From positions 102,805 through 166,804 of the forward strand of contig NZ_JNYZ01000039.1 of NCBI RefSeq assembly GCF_000717335.1: a DNA stretch of 64,000 bases, given 5' to 3'. The position numbers and the translations under genes are program-made. Within the stretch, counting starts at the first letter, position 1, and the number at the start of each line of letters is the position of its first letter. This stretch comes from Amycolatopsis jejuensis. GTDB lineage: Bacteria > Actinomycetota > Actinomycetes > Mycobacteriales > Pseudonocardiaceae. This document shows positions 25,068-32,224 of the stretch, piece by piece. The notes under the pieces were generated by a model. It saw nothing but the letters and a program-made list of their open reading frames with translations. It had not been told where the DNA came from and did no database searches.

Positions 25068-26591
25068 GTGGCGTATGTGCGCACGGTGAAGACGGCGTCG
25101 GGGGCCAGGCCGGTGCAGATCGTGCACTCCTCGCGTCGCGGGTCGCGGGACATCGAGCACATCGGCTCGGCGCATGACGATGCGGCGTTGGAGGCGCTCA
25201 AGGCGGTGGCGAGGCAGCGTCTGGCTGTGGGGCAGCCCGAGCTCGACTTTGGCCCGGACTTCGTGGCGTTGCAGGCCGGCAGTGGTGCTGGTGGTGGGCC
25301 GCTTGCGATCACGTCGTCGCGGATGGGGTACCTGTGGGACGCGCTCGGCCACGCCTACCAGCTGTTGGGGTTCGAGGAGGCCGCTGGTGGTGACGAGGTG
25401 TTCCGATTACTGGTGCTGGCACGGATCGTCGAGCCGACCAGCAAGCTGGACAGTCTGCGGGTGGTCGAGGAGGCAGGGTTTCGACCCGCCGGCGTACGCG
25501 ACCCTCAAGCGGCGTCTGCCCGCGTTCGCGAAAGAGTCCTGGCGGCAGAAGTTGGCCGCGGCGTGCGCCCGCACCGCTGATCTGGGGCCGGCGTCACTGG
25601 TTCTCTACGATGTGTCCACCTTGTACTTCGAGACCGATGCCGGGGACGGGTTCCGTGAGCCCGGGTTCTCCAAAGAACGCCGCCTGGAGCCGCAGATCAC
25701 GATCGGGCTGCTCACCGACGCAAGCGGGTTTCCGTTGATGGTTAACGCGTTCGAGGGCAACCGGGGCGAGACCACTACGATGCTGCCGACCATCCGTGCG
25801 TTCATGGATGCCCACCAGCTGGCTGATGTCACGGTCGTGGCCGACGCTGGCATGATCTCTGCGGCCAACCAGCAGGCCATCGAGGCCGCGGGTTGTCGTT
25901 CATCCTCGGCGCGCGGATACCCGACGTGCCGTACGTGGTCCAGGCGTGGCGCCACGAGCACCCGGATGAGCAGATCCCCGACGGGCACATCTTCACCCAG
26001 CCCTGGCCTGCCGGCCCCAAGGACCAGCGCCGCGACCAGATCATCGACTACCAGTACCGGGCGGACCGGGCTCGGCGCACCCTGCACGGCATCGACGAAC
26101 AGGTCGCCAAGGCCGAGCAGGCCCGTCGCCGGCAAGACCGCGGTCAAACGCAACCGGTTCATCCAGCTCACCGGCGCCACCAAGAGTGTCAACCGGACCC
26201 TGGAAGCCAAGGCACGCGCCCTTGCCGGCCTCAAAGGCTACGTCACCAACCTCCCGGACGTCACCGCCGAGTTCGTGATCGACGCCTACCACCGACTGTT
26301 CCACATCGAGAAGTCGTTCCGAATGTCTAAACACGACCTACGTGCGCGGCCGATCTACCACCACAAGCGCGAGTCGATCGACGCGCACCTGACGGTCGTG
26401 TTCGCCGCCCTGGCCGTCAGCAGGTGGATCGAGCAGACCACCGGCTGGTCGATCAAGAAGTTCGTGCGCACCACCGCCGCTACCGCACCATCAACATCCA
26501 GGCCGGCGAGCACACCCTCACCGCCGTCGACCCGCTACCCGACGACCTCCGCGATGCCCTCACCCGCATCCACGACCGCGGTGCGCACTAA
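25068..26591 (+). pseudogene. IS1634-family transposase, four frameshifts
   Basis: From GTG 25068 the protein opens MAYVRTVKTASGARPVQIV. Family segments follow but in alternating frames: MGYLWDALGHAYQLLGFEEA in frame one to ~25480; then LVLYDVSTLYFETD, GFPLMVNAFEGNRGETTTML and VTVVADAGMISAANQQA (DDE-type transposase core) until ~25895; SFILGARIPDVPYVVQAW in the first frame until ~26110; then FRMSKHDLRARPIYHHKRES until ~26475; and YRTINIQAGEHTLTAVDPL to TAA 26589-26591. Four single-base shifts (+1, -1, +1, -1) make it inactive unless they are sequencing errors. Confidence 0.85.
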
Positions 26592-26592
26592 T

Positions 26593-26607
26593 TTGAGCCA
26601 AGTCAGG
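26593..26607 (-). repeat. IS right inverted repeat
   Basis: TTGAGCCAAGTCAGG, exact complement of the outer left end, one base past the transposase stop. Confidence 0.88.
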
Positions 26608-26621
26608 TCGCGCTGCACTGA
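26608..26621. repeat. right target-site duplication (14 bp)
   Basis: TCGCGCTGCACTGA, identical to 23696-23709 and directly abutting the right inverted repeat. Confidence 0.85.
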
Positions 26622-26625
26622 GCGG

Positions 26626-27729
26626 TCAAGCCCACCACAACATCGTGAGCGCAAGGGCCGCAACAACCAGGACTCCGGCCCCGGCCAGCGCCGCCACCCG
26701 CCCGTAACGCCGGTCGGCAATCCGCTGCAACCCCAGCGCGACGACCGCCGCCACCGGATGTCCGACCAGCATCGCCACCCCCGGCCCGGACGCTCCGTTC
26801 ACCAGACACACGCCACCCACCACAAGCACCCCGACCGCCAGCACGGCAACCCCCGCCGCGACCGACCCCGTGAACCCCCGCCACCACCGACCACGCGGCT
26901 TCTCCCGCGCTGGCGCAACAGACCCATCACCAGCAGACCCAGCCGCAGCCGGAGTGGCGGCGGAAGCGGCGGAAGCGGCGGAAGGGGCGGCTGAGCGTGC
27001 GCCGTCAGCGGAAGTCTTGTGCGCACCGGCAACGCCAGTTAAGCGCCCAGCGAACGCAACGGCCGAATCCGCGCCGCCCGCGGCAGCCGACTGCACAGCG
27101 GAAGCAGTCGAGCGCCCAACAGCAGCCGAGTCCACAGCGCCAGCGGCCGTCGACTGCGCAACAGAAGCCGCGGCCGAACGCCCAGCGGCAGCACCGGCCG
27201 AATCTGCGCCGCCAGCGGCAGTCGACTGCGCAACAGAAGCTGCGGCCGAGCGCCCAACAGCGGCCGCAGAGGTCGAGCGAGCAGCGGAAGCAACAGCCGT
27301 CGAACGCTCCGCGGAAGAAGCGGCCGAGCGCGCACCAGAAGCTGCGGCCGAGCGCCCAACAGCGGCAGCAGAGGTCGAGCGAGCAGCGGAAGCAACAGCC
27401 GTCGAACGCTCGGCGGAAGAAGCGGCCGAGCGTGCACCAGCAGAAGCAGCGGCCGCCTCAGCATTCGAAGCACTGGCCGCCACCCCACCCACGGCCGGAC
27501 CCACACCACCGCCCATCCACCCGGCTCTCGCGCCGACCCCGGCCTCTGCGGGTCCATCCGTCGCAAACCGTGCCGTCGAAACCGACCGCACCGTCGCAGC
27601 CGGGCGCGTTGTGGCATGGCGCGGAGTGGTGCCACTCACCGAAGACGCACCCGCCGAGTCATCCCCCGCGGACGCAGCAGAACCCCCAACGGGCATTTCG
27701 TCGGTATCCGGTGACGCCACGATGTTCAT
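26626..27729 (-). CDS. Ala/Ser-rich repeat protein with C-terminal membrane segments
   Basis: 367 residues from the ATG at 27729. Residues ~85-260 are low-complexity, built of degenerate units such as GARSAASSAERSTAVASAAR; two units of 34 residues are nearly identical, matching a 102-bp tandem duplication at about 27266-27470. The C-terminal ~100 residues have three hydrophobic segments (AAGVAVLAVGVLVVGGVCLV, AMLVGHPVAAVVALGLQ, VAALAGAGVLVVAALALTML). I recognise no family for the repeat part. The IS insertion ends 4 bp beyond its stop. It lies 14 bp downstream of the RecB-like gene, likely the same transcript. Confidence 0.7.
   Translation of the reverse strand: MNIVASPDTDEMPVGGSAASAGDDSAGASSVSGTTPRHATTRPAATVRSVSTARFATDGPAEAGVGARAGWMGGGVGPAVGGVAASASNAEAAAASAGARSAASSAERSTAVASAARSTSAAAVGRSAAASGARSAASSAERSTAVASAARSTSAAAVGRSAAASVAQSTAAGGADSAGAAAGRSAAASVAQSTAAGAVDSAAVGRSTASAVQSAAAGGADSAVAFAGRLTGVAGAHKTSADGARSAAPSAASAASAATPAAAGSAGDGSVAPAREKPRGRWWRGFTGSVAAGVAVLAVGVLVVGGVCLVNGASGPGVAMLVGHPVAAVVALGLQRIADRRYGRVAALAGAGVLVVAALALTMLWWA
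27266..27470. repeat. 102-bp tandem duplication inside the Ala-rich gene
   Basis: Segments beginning GCAGAGGTCGAGCGAGCAG at about 27266 and 27368 are near-identical over a full unit. The period is a multiple of three, so the frame is kept and the 34-residue protein unit is duplicated. Confidence 0.75.
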
Positions 27730-27743
27730 GTCCAATCTGACGG

Positions 27744-28634
27744 CTACGGCGCGAGCAGGTCCGACGGCTGTGCGGCAGGCGCGGCCGCCTGACCTTCCGC
27801 GCAGCTCGGGCGGAAATCGCACCATGCGCAGCGGCGGGAGGGGCGCGCGGGGAACAGTACGTCGCCGTCGCCGCCGGCGTCCAGGGTATCCGCTGCCAGC
27901 CGCAGATCCCCGGCAGTCTCCTCGGCGCGTTCCAGGTGCCGCCGCAAGGTTTCCGGCGTGTGTTCCGCCGCAGCGACCGTGCCCGACGGCAGGTGGTGCA
28001 GCTCGACTTTCGTGCACGGCATGCGCAACGTACGCGTGGCCGCCACCGCGTACATCGCCAGTGCCTGTGACGCTCGGGCCTCGTGTTCGTCCGGTACCCA
28101 GCGGCCCGTCTTGTAGTCCACGATCACCAGTTCACCGTCACGCTGGTCGATGCGGTCGGCACGGCCCTCGATGATCATCGTCGGCCGTTCGCCCGTGGTG
28201 GTGACCGGCGCCGACACCCACCGTTCGAGCCCGACCGGATCGTCGCTGACGTCGTGCTCCTCCACGTACTCCGCGACCCAGCCCTTCGCCCGTGCCCGGT
28301 ACCGCGCGGCCTGCTCGTCACTGGAGAACCCGGCGTCCTTCCAGTGCTCGGCCACGAGCGCCATCGCCCGCTGCGGCGTGCGTTTCGCCACCGGCAGGTC
28401 GAAAAGCGCGCGCAACGCGTTGTGCACCACCGCACCGAGGGTGCTGTGCGCCCACGGTCCGGTGCGCTGCGGCGTCGGCCGGTCGAGGTAGCTCAACCGG
28501 TATCGACGCGGGCAGTCGTCGAACGTGCTCAGCCGCGCCGGCGACACCTTGGTGAGCCGCTGCGGTTGTTCGACTCCGAAGTCGAACCCCAGCTGTTCCT
28601 TCACCCCGCCCACGCTACGCACCACCACCGACAC
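27744..28634 (-). CDS. RecB-family/Cas4-like PD-(D/E)XK nuclease with Fe-S Cys
   Basis: 296 residues. The nuclease core is visible: LSTFDDCPRRYRLSYLDRP near the N-terminus, GAVVHNALRALF, then IIEGRADRIDQRDGELVIVD followed by YKTG (motifs II-III, D...D/E-x-K), and a Q-containing helix SQALAMYAVAA. A lone Cys in FDDCP and the C-terminal CAWCDFRPSC supply four Cys for a [4Fe-4S] cluster as in AddB/Cas4 proteins. It is a stand-alone domain without helicase, probably a DNA-repair exonuclease; there is no CRISPR context. A GTG 10 codons in (28604, VKEQLGFDFG) is an alternative start. Confidence 0.85.
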   Translation of the reverse strand: MSVVVRSVGGVKEQLGFDFGVEQPQRLTKVSPARLSTFDDCPRRYRLSYLDRPTPQRTGPWAHSTLGAVVHNALRALFDLPVAKRTPQRAMALVAEHWKDAGFSSDEQAARYRARAKGWVAEYVEEHDVSDDPVGLERWVSAPVTTTGERPTMIIEGRADRIDQRDGELVIVDYKTGRWVPDEHEARASQALAMYAVAATRTLRMPCTKVELHHLPSGTVAAAEHTPETLRRHLERAEETAGDLRLAADTLDAGGDGDVLFPARPSRRCAWCDFRPSCAEGQAAAPAAQPSDLLAP

Positions 28635-28653
28635 TTTCCGGCGCGGCCCGCCC

Positions 28654-29283
28654 CTAACCCGCCCCGGCGATGAACCCCTGCACCGAGTTCGCGACCAGTT
28701 CGACGGCGATCGCGGCCAGCAGCAGACCGGCGATCTTCGCCAGCAGCGTGATCCCGCTTTCCTTGATCAGCCGGATCACCACGCCGGAGAACCGCATGCA
28801 CGTGTACAGCACGAAGTGCACGGTGACGATCGCCAGCCCGAGCGCGATGTACGCGCCGAGATGCCCGTCAGCCTGCCGGACGAACACAATGGTCGCCGCG
28901 ATCGCGCCCGGCCCGGCGAGCAGCGGGGTGCCGAGCGGCACCAGGGCAACGTTGACGTCCTCGGCCGCTTCCGGTTCGTTGCCGCCTTTTCCGGTCAGCA
29001 ACTGCAGCGCGATCAGCAGCAGAAGCAGTCCGCCCGCGCCCTGCAATGCCGGAATCCCAATGCCCAGGTACGCCAGGATCGCCTGCCCGGCCACCGCGAA
29101 CAGCGAAATCACCAGCAGCGACACCAGTACCGCCTGCCGGGCCGCTTTGATCCGCGTCGCCATCGGCTTGCGGCCGACCAGGCTCAGGAACACCGGCACC
29201 GTGCCGGGCGGGTCCATGATCACGACGAGGGTGATCGTGGCGCTGATGAAGAGCTTCGCGTCGAAGAAGTCGGAGAAGGTCAT
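28654..29283 (-). CDS. MarC family integral membrane protein
   Basis: 209 residues with six predicted membrane segments. MarC-family (UPF0056) features are TLVVIMDPPGTVPVFLSLVG in helix 1, LGIGIPALQGAGGLLLLLIA and a second conserved VPLGTPLLAGPGAIAATIVF repeat. The transport role is not settled for the family. Its ATG at 29283 overlaps the stop of the PHP phosphoesterase gene (ATGA), so the two are coupled. Confidence 0.88.
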   Translation of the reverse strand: MTFSDFFDAKLFISATITLVVIMDPPGTVPVFLSLVGRKPMATRIKAARQAVLVSLLVISLFAVAGQAILAYLGIGIPALQGAGGLLLLLIALQLLTGKGGNEPEAAEDVNVALVPLGTPLLAGPGAIAATIVFVRQADGHLGAYIALGLAIVTVHFVLYTCMRFSGVVIRLIKESGITLLAKIAGLLLAAIAVELVANSVQGFIAGAG

Positions 29284-30152
29284 CCCTTCACCACTTGGAA
29301 CCCGGTCGCCCGCCCCACCAGTTCCTCCAGCTGGTCCGGCTCGGTCGTCTCCTGGCCGAGGCCGATCGTCTTGTTGGTGCCGTGGTAATCGCTCGATCCG
29401 GTGCGGACGAGACCCAGCTCGCCGGCGAGTTCACGGGTCCGCACGCGGGTGGCCGGATCGTGGTTCGGATGGTCGACCTCGACGCCGGTGAGCCCGCGCC
29501 GCGCCAGGTCGCGCAGGGTGTCCTCGCTGATCGTCGCGCCCCGGCTGTACGCGAACGGGTGCGCGATCACGGTGACCCCACCCGCGGCCGTGACCATGTC
29601 GATCGCCTCCTCGACCGGCGTGTCGCGGCGCGGGACGTAATAGCCGCGGCGGCTGCCGAGGTAGTCGGCGAACGCCTCGTCGACCGTACGGACCAGCCCG
29701 GCCCGCACGAGTGCCTGCGCGAGATGCGGCCGTCCGGCGGGTGAATCGGCCGGGAGCAGGCCCATGATCTCGTCGGCGTCGATGGGGAGGCCGTCGGCCG
29801 CCATCCGCTGCGCCATCCTGCGCAACCGCGTACGTCGTTCGATCCGCAGCCGCGTCTGTTCCGCGACCAGCGCAGGCGCGGCCGGGTCGAACAGGTACGC
29901 CAGCAGGTGCACGCTGATCGGGTACCCGGTGTCCGCATCGACCGACACCGTGGACAGCTCCGCGCCCGGCACGAGCGTGAGCCCGGCGGGCAGCGCGGCG
30001 GCGGCGCGTTCCCAGCCGGCGGTGGTGTCGTGGTCGGTGATCGCGACGACGTCGAGACCGGCACGCGCGGCGGCGCCGACGAGCTCGGCAGGGCTGTCGG
30101 TTCCGTCGGAAGCCGTGGAATGGGCGTGCAGATCGATGCGCATCGGACCCAT
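29280..30152 (-). CDS. PHP-domain phosphoesterase (RNase AM/YciV-like)
   Basis: 290 residues. Metal-binding PHP motifs are complete: MRIDLHAHSTASDGTDSP, VVAITDHDTTAGW, VPGAELSTV, GVTVIAHPFAY, GVEVDHPNHDPATR and GSSDYHGTNKT. Relatives are 3',5'-nucleotide phosphatases or 5'-3' exoribonucleases acting on short RNAs. An ATG three codons in (30143, MRIDLHAHS) may be the real start. It is coupled by ATGA to marC downstream. Confidence 0.88.
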   Translation of the reverse strand: MGPMRIDLHAHSTASDGTDSPAELVGAAARAGLDVVAITDHDTTAGWERAAAALPAGLTLVPGAELSTVSVDADTGYPISVHLLAYLFDPAAPALVAEQTRLRIERRTRLRRMAQRMAADGLPIDADEIMGLLPADSPAGRPHLAQALVRAGLVRTVDEAFADYLGSRRGYYVPRRDTPVEEAIDMVTAAGGVTVIAHPFAYSRGATISEDTLRDLARRGLTGVEVDHPNHDPATRVRTRELAGELGLVRTGSSDYHGTNKTIGLGQETTEPDQLEELVGRATGFQVVKG

Positions 30153-30202
30153 TCTCGACGATGCACTGCGTCACCCCGACGCCGGGACCAGTGCCGCCCG
30201 GG

Positions 30203-30763
30203 TCAGCCGACCGGCTTCTTGCCCCGTGCGGCTCGCTGTGCCTTGATCATCGAGAACCGCTCGGCCTGCTTCTGCTTGTCGCCGAAGACGAGCTCGGAGA
30301 TCGTGTCGTAGAACTCCTCCGGCCGCGGCAGGTAGTCGATGCGGTTGAGGGCCTGGATCTGGCCTGCCGACTCGACGACCATCGTGCCGTAGCCGAGCAT
30401 CCGGCCCCATGCCGAACGCTGGTAGGTGAGGTCGGTGACCTTGCTGATCGGCATCATGAGCACCTTCGTGGTGAACACCCCGGTGGTCATGACGAACCGT
30501 TTGTCGGTGACCACCAGCCGCTCGACCCACCACTCGACCACCACGTAGGCGAACCGCAGCACGACGATCAGCGCGACGTACCAGAGGACGTTCTGCACCA
30601 CCCACAGCGAGGGCGGGAGCAGGTACGACACCAGCACGCAGACCGCGAGCAGGGCCGCCGCCTCGAACGTGTCCCACAGGAGCACCGCCCAGTGGCGGCG
30701 GATCCGGATGACCCGCCGCTCGGTGTCGAGGAGGTACTCGTCGGGGTCGCGTGGCGCGAACAT
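30203..30763 (-). CDS. bacterial PH-domain membrane protein
   Basis: 186 residues. Two hydrophobic segments (AAALLAVCVLVSYLL, VLWYVALIVVLRFAYVV) precede a bacterial PH (YdbS/DUF304-like) domain: ERLVVTDKRFVMTTGVFTTK, MMPISKVTDLTYQRSAWGRM, GYGTMVVESAG, RIDYLPRPEEFYDTI. A basic tail ends it. The function is unknown; such proteins are membrane-associated and often stress-linked. A 53-residue membrane peptide gene lies 22 bp upstream on the same strand and may be cotranscribed. Confidence 0.85.
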   Translation of the reverse strand: MFAPRDPDEYLLDTERRVIRIRRHWAVLLWDTFEAAALLAVCVLVSYLLPPSLWVVQNVLWYVALIVVLRFAYVVVEWWVERLVVTDKRFVMTTGVFTTKVLMMPISKVTDLTYQRSAWGRMLGYGTMVVESAGQIQALNRIDYLPRPEEFYDTISELVFGDKQKQAERFSMIKAQRAARGKKPVG

Positions 30764-30785
30764 GGTCCGAGGATATCCCCCTACG

Positions 30786-30947
30786 TCACTTGAAGACGTT
30801 GCTGACGAAAGTGATCACCGATTCGGCCGAGCTGCGGAGGAAGTCGACGACGTTGCCGACGAGACCGGCAGCTTGGCCCGGCTGGGCGATCACGAAGAAC
30901 AGCACCAACGCGATACCCACGAGACCCGCAAGCTTCTTCGCGTTCAC
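30786..30947 (-). CDS. 53-aa small membrane protein
   Basis: GTG at 30947 opens MNAKKLAGLVGIALVLFFVI, then AQPGQAAGLVGNVVDFLRSS and ends VSNVFK. One hydrophobic segment (~7-20) followed by an amphipathic helix suggests a single-pass or exported peptide; the AQA near residue 26 might be a signal peptidase site. Codon use (strong G/C at third positions) and its snug position before the PH-domain gene support it as real. No function can be assigned. Confidence 0.65.
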   Translation of the reverse strand: MNAKKLAGLVGIALVLFFVIAQPGQAAGLVGNVVDFLRSSAESVITFVSNVFK

Positions 30948-31103
30948 AGCGATCAATCCCGTCTCTTACCTGGCACCTGAGAAACTGACTTTTTACGTTG
31001 TACCGCACCCGCCACCCGTGCGGCAGGAAAGTCCCGCGCATGGGTCAGCAGAGCGCTCGAAGTGTACCGTACGGCTACTCTCCGTGTACAGGTTCCGCTC
31101 GGC

Positions 31104-31109
31104 TACCGT
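31104..31109 (+). promoter_or_regulatory. -10 box of leaderless NUDIX transcript
   Basis: TACCGT followed by 7 bases and then the ATG at 31117; no ribosome-binding sequence is present. This fits a leaderless actinobacterial promoter (TANNNT). Confidence 0.45.
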
Positions 31110-31116
31110 CGGGACC

Positions 31117-31518
31117 ATGACCCAACGGGAGCGCTGCGTCGGCGGCATCGTCTTCGACGACCAGGGCAGACTCCTGCTCATCCAGCGCGGACACGACCCC
31201 GGCAAGGGCCTCTGGTCCCTCCCCGGCGGACGGGTCGAAAAGGGCGAAACGGACACCGAAGCCGTCGTCCGGGAGCTGCACGAGGAGACTGGGCTCGACG
31301 TGAGACCGCACACACTCACCGGCACGGTCAGCCGCGGCAGATACGACATTTTCGACTACACCTGCACCTGGACCTCCGGCACGCTCACAGCGGGCGACGA
31401 CGCCTCCGACGCCCGCTGGGTCGGCTCGGCCGAACTGGTCGCATTGGACCAGGCGGGCCACCTGACGGACCAGCTCTTCGTGACCCTGCGTGATTGGAAT
31501 GCGCTGCCTTCCCGATGA
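31117..31518 (+). CDS. NUDIX hydrolase
   Basis: 133 residues. The NUDIX box is complete: GGRVEKGETDTEAVVRELHE continuing ETG (G-x5-E-x7-REUxEExGU). It starts MTQRERCVGGIVFDDQGRLL and contains LLIQRGHDPGKGLWSLPGG, typical of ADP-ribose or nucleotide-sugar pyrophosphatases and mutator MutT-like enzymes. The exact nucleoside-diphosphate substrate is unknown. The ATG at 31117 is supported by the -10 box 7 bases upstream. Confidence 0.88.
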   Translation: MTQRERCVGGIVFDDQGRLLLIQRGHDPGKGLWSLPGGRVEKGETDTEAVVRELHEETGLDVRPHTLTGTVSRGRYDIFDYTCTWTSGTLTAGDDASDARWVGSAELVALDQAGHLTDQLFVTLRDWNALPSR

Positions 31519-32224
31519 TCCCGGGGAACCATTTCCGCATTGCGCGCAGTTGCATCCGGAAATCGGATCGGATTGGCGTGCGGCGCGAATGTATTGCCAT
31601 CGGGACGGAATCGCCGGTGAGCACGGAAAATGCGACGGAGGGCTATTCGGTATTGCCGGATACGCATCGGTTCCGCGTCCGGGGCGGGGTCCGGAAGGTG
31701 TGACTGATGGGGTGAATGTGACACAGGTGACTCAGGGTGCAGAGCCCTCGGTGGACGCCTTGCCCGGTGCTGGGGAGCGGGGTGTGGGTGGGACACCGGG
31801 GAGTGGCGCTTACCGGTGAGTGCCCGCGCAGCAGCAGCGAGCAAGCGCAGACTAGCGGCAGGGCGGTGAGCACCAGGGAGCGATGCTCGTCGGTGAGTGC
31901 CCGCGGAGCAGCAGCAGCGGCGGGTAAGCGCAGACCAGCGGCACGGCTGCGAGCACCAGAGAGCGGCACTCCCCGGTGGGCGAGCACCGCGGAGCAGCGG
32001 CGCGGATGAGCTGCGGGAGTGGCAAGGCGGGCGAGCGCAGGGCAGTGGCAGGGCCAGCGGACACCCACCACCAGCACCAGCAACACCGGCAGCACCAGCA
32101 ACACCGGCAGCACCAGCAACACCGGCAGCACCAGCAACACCGCCAGCACCGGCAGCACCGCCAGCACCGCCAGCACCGCCAGCACCGCCAGCACCGCCAG
32201 CACCGCCAGCACCGAGGCGAACAA
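31519..32224. other. 706-bp intergenic region rich in tandem repeats
   Basis: The first ~290 bases are unremarkable. From about 31815 three degenerate units of ~77-83 bp follow (starts near 31815, 31891 and 31974, each opening GTGAGTGCCCGCG or similar). Then 32065-32220 holds short-period repeats. Open frames through it on either strand encode only low-complexity Ala/Gly/Val/Leu strings and are not taken as genes. Confidence 0.6.
32065..32220. repeat. 18-bp and 9-bp short-period tandem repeats
   Basis: About four copies of CAGCACCAGCAACACCGG (18 bp) pass into about eight copies of a 9-bp unit CAGCACCGC. The array ends just before the stop codon of the DUF2332 gene. There are no unique spacers, so this is a minisatellite, not CRISPR. 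Confidence 0.85.

Larger units (their letters stand above)
23710..26607. mobile_element. IS1634-like composite element with passenger genes
   Basis: 2898 bp bounded by perfect 15-bp inverted repeats (CCTGACTTGGCTCAA at 23710-23724, complement at 26593-26607) and flanked by a 14-bp direct repeat. Inside, in order: a ~106-bp IS left end, an epoxide hydrolase fragment, a VOC gene, a second copy of the left end (24952-25058) and a transposase gene of IS1634 type. The family is known for long, variable target duplications, which fits 14 bp. The outer duplication indicates the whole unit moved together using the outer left end, rather than two separate insertions. It landed between the stops of the propeller gene and the Ala-rich membrane protein gene. 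Confidence 0.82.

Noticed and set aside
27744..28634. Cas4 of a CRISPR system
   Set aside because: The RecB/Cas4-like nuclease has the Fe-S Cys pattern but no cas1/cas2 or array in the window; stand-alone RecB-family proteins are common in actinobacteria.
32065..32220. Possible CRISPR array (regular short repeats)
   Set aside because: The units abut with no unique spacers, the period is 18 then 9 bp, and no cas genes are nearby; it is a minisatellite.
31643..32224. Minus-strand frame encoding a Val/Leu/Ala hydrophobic repeat
   Set aside because: Produced solely by the minisatellite; TTG start abutting the DUF2332 stop, no family features.
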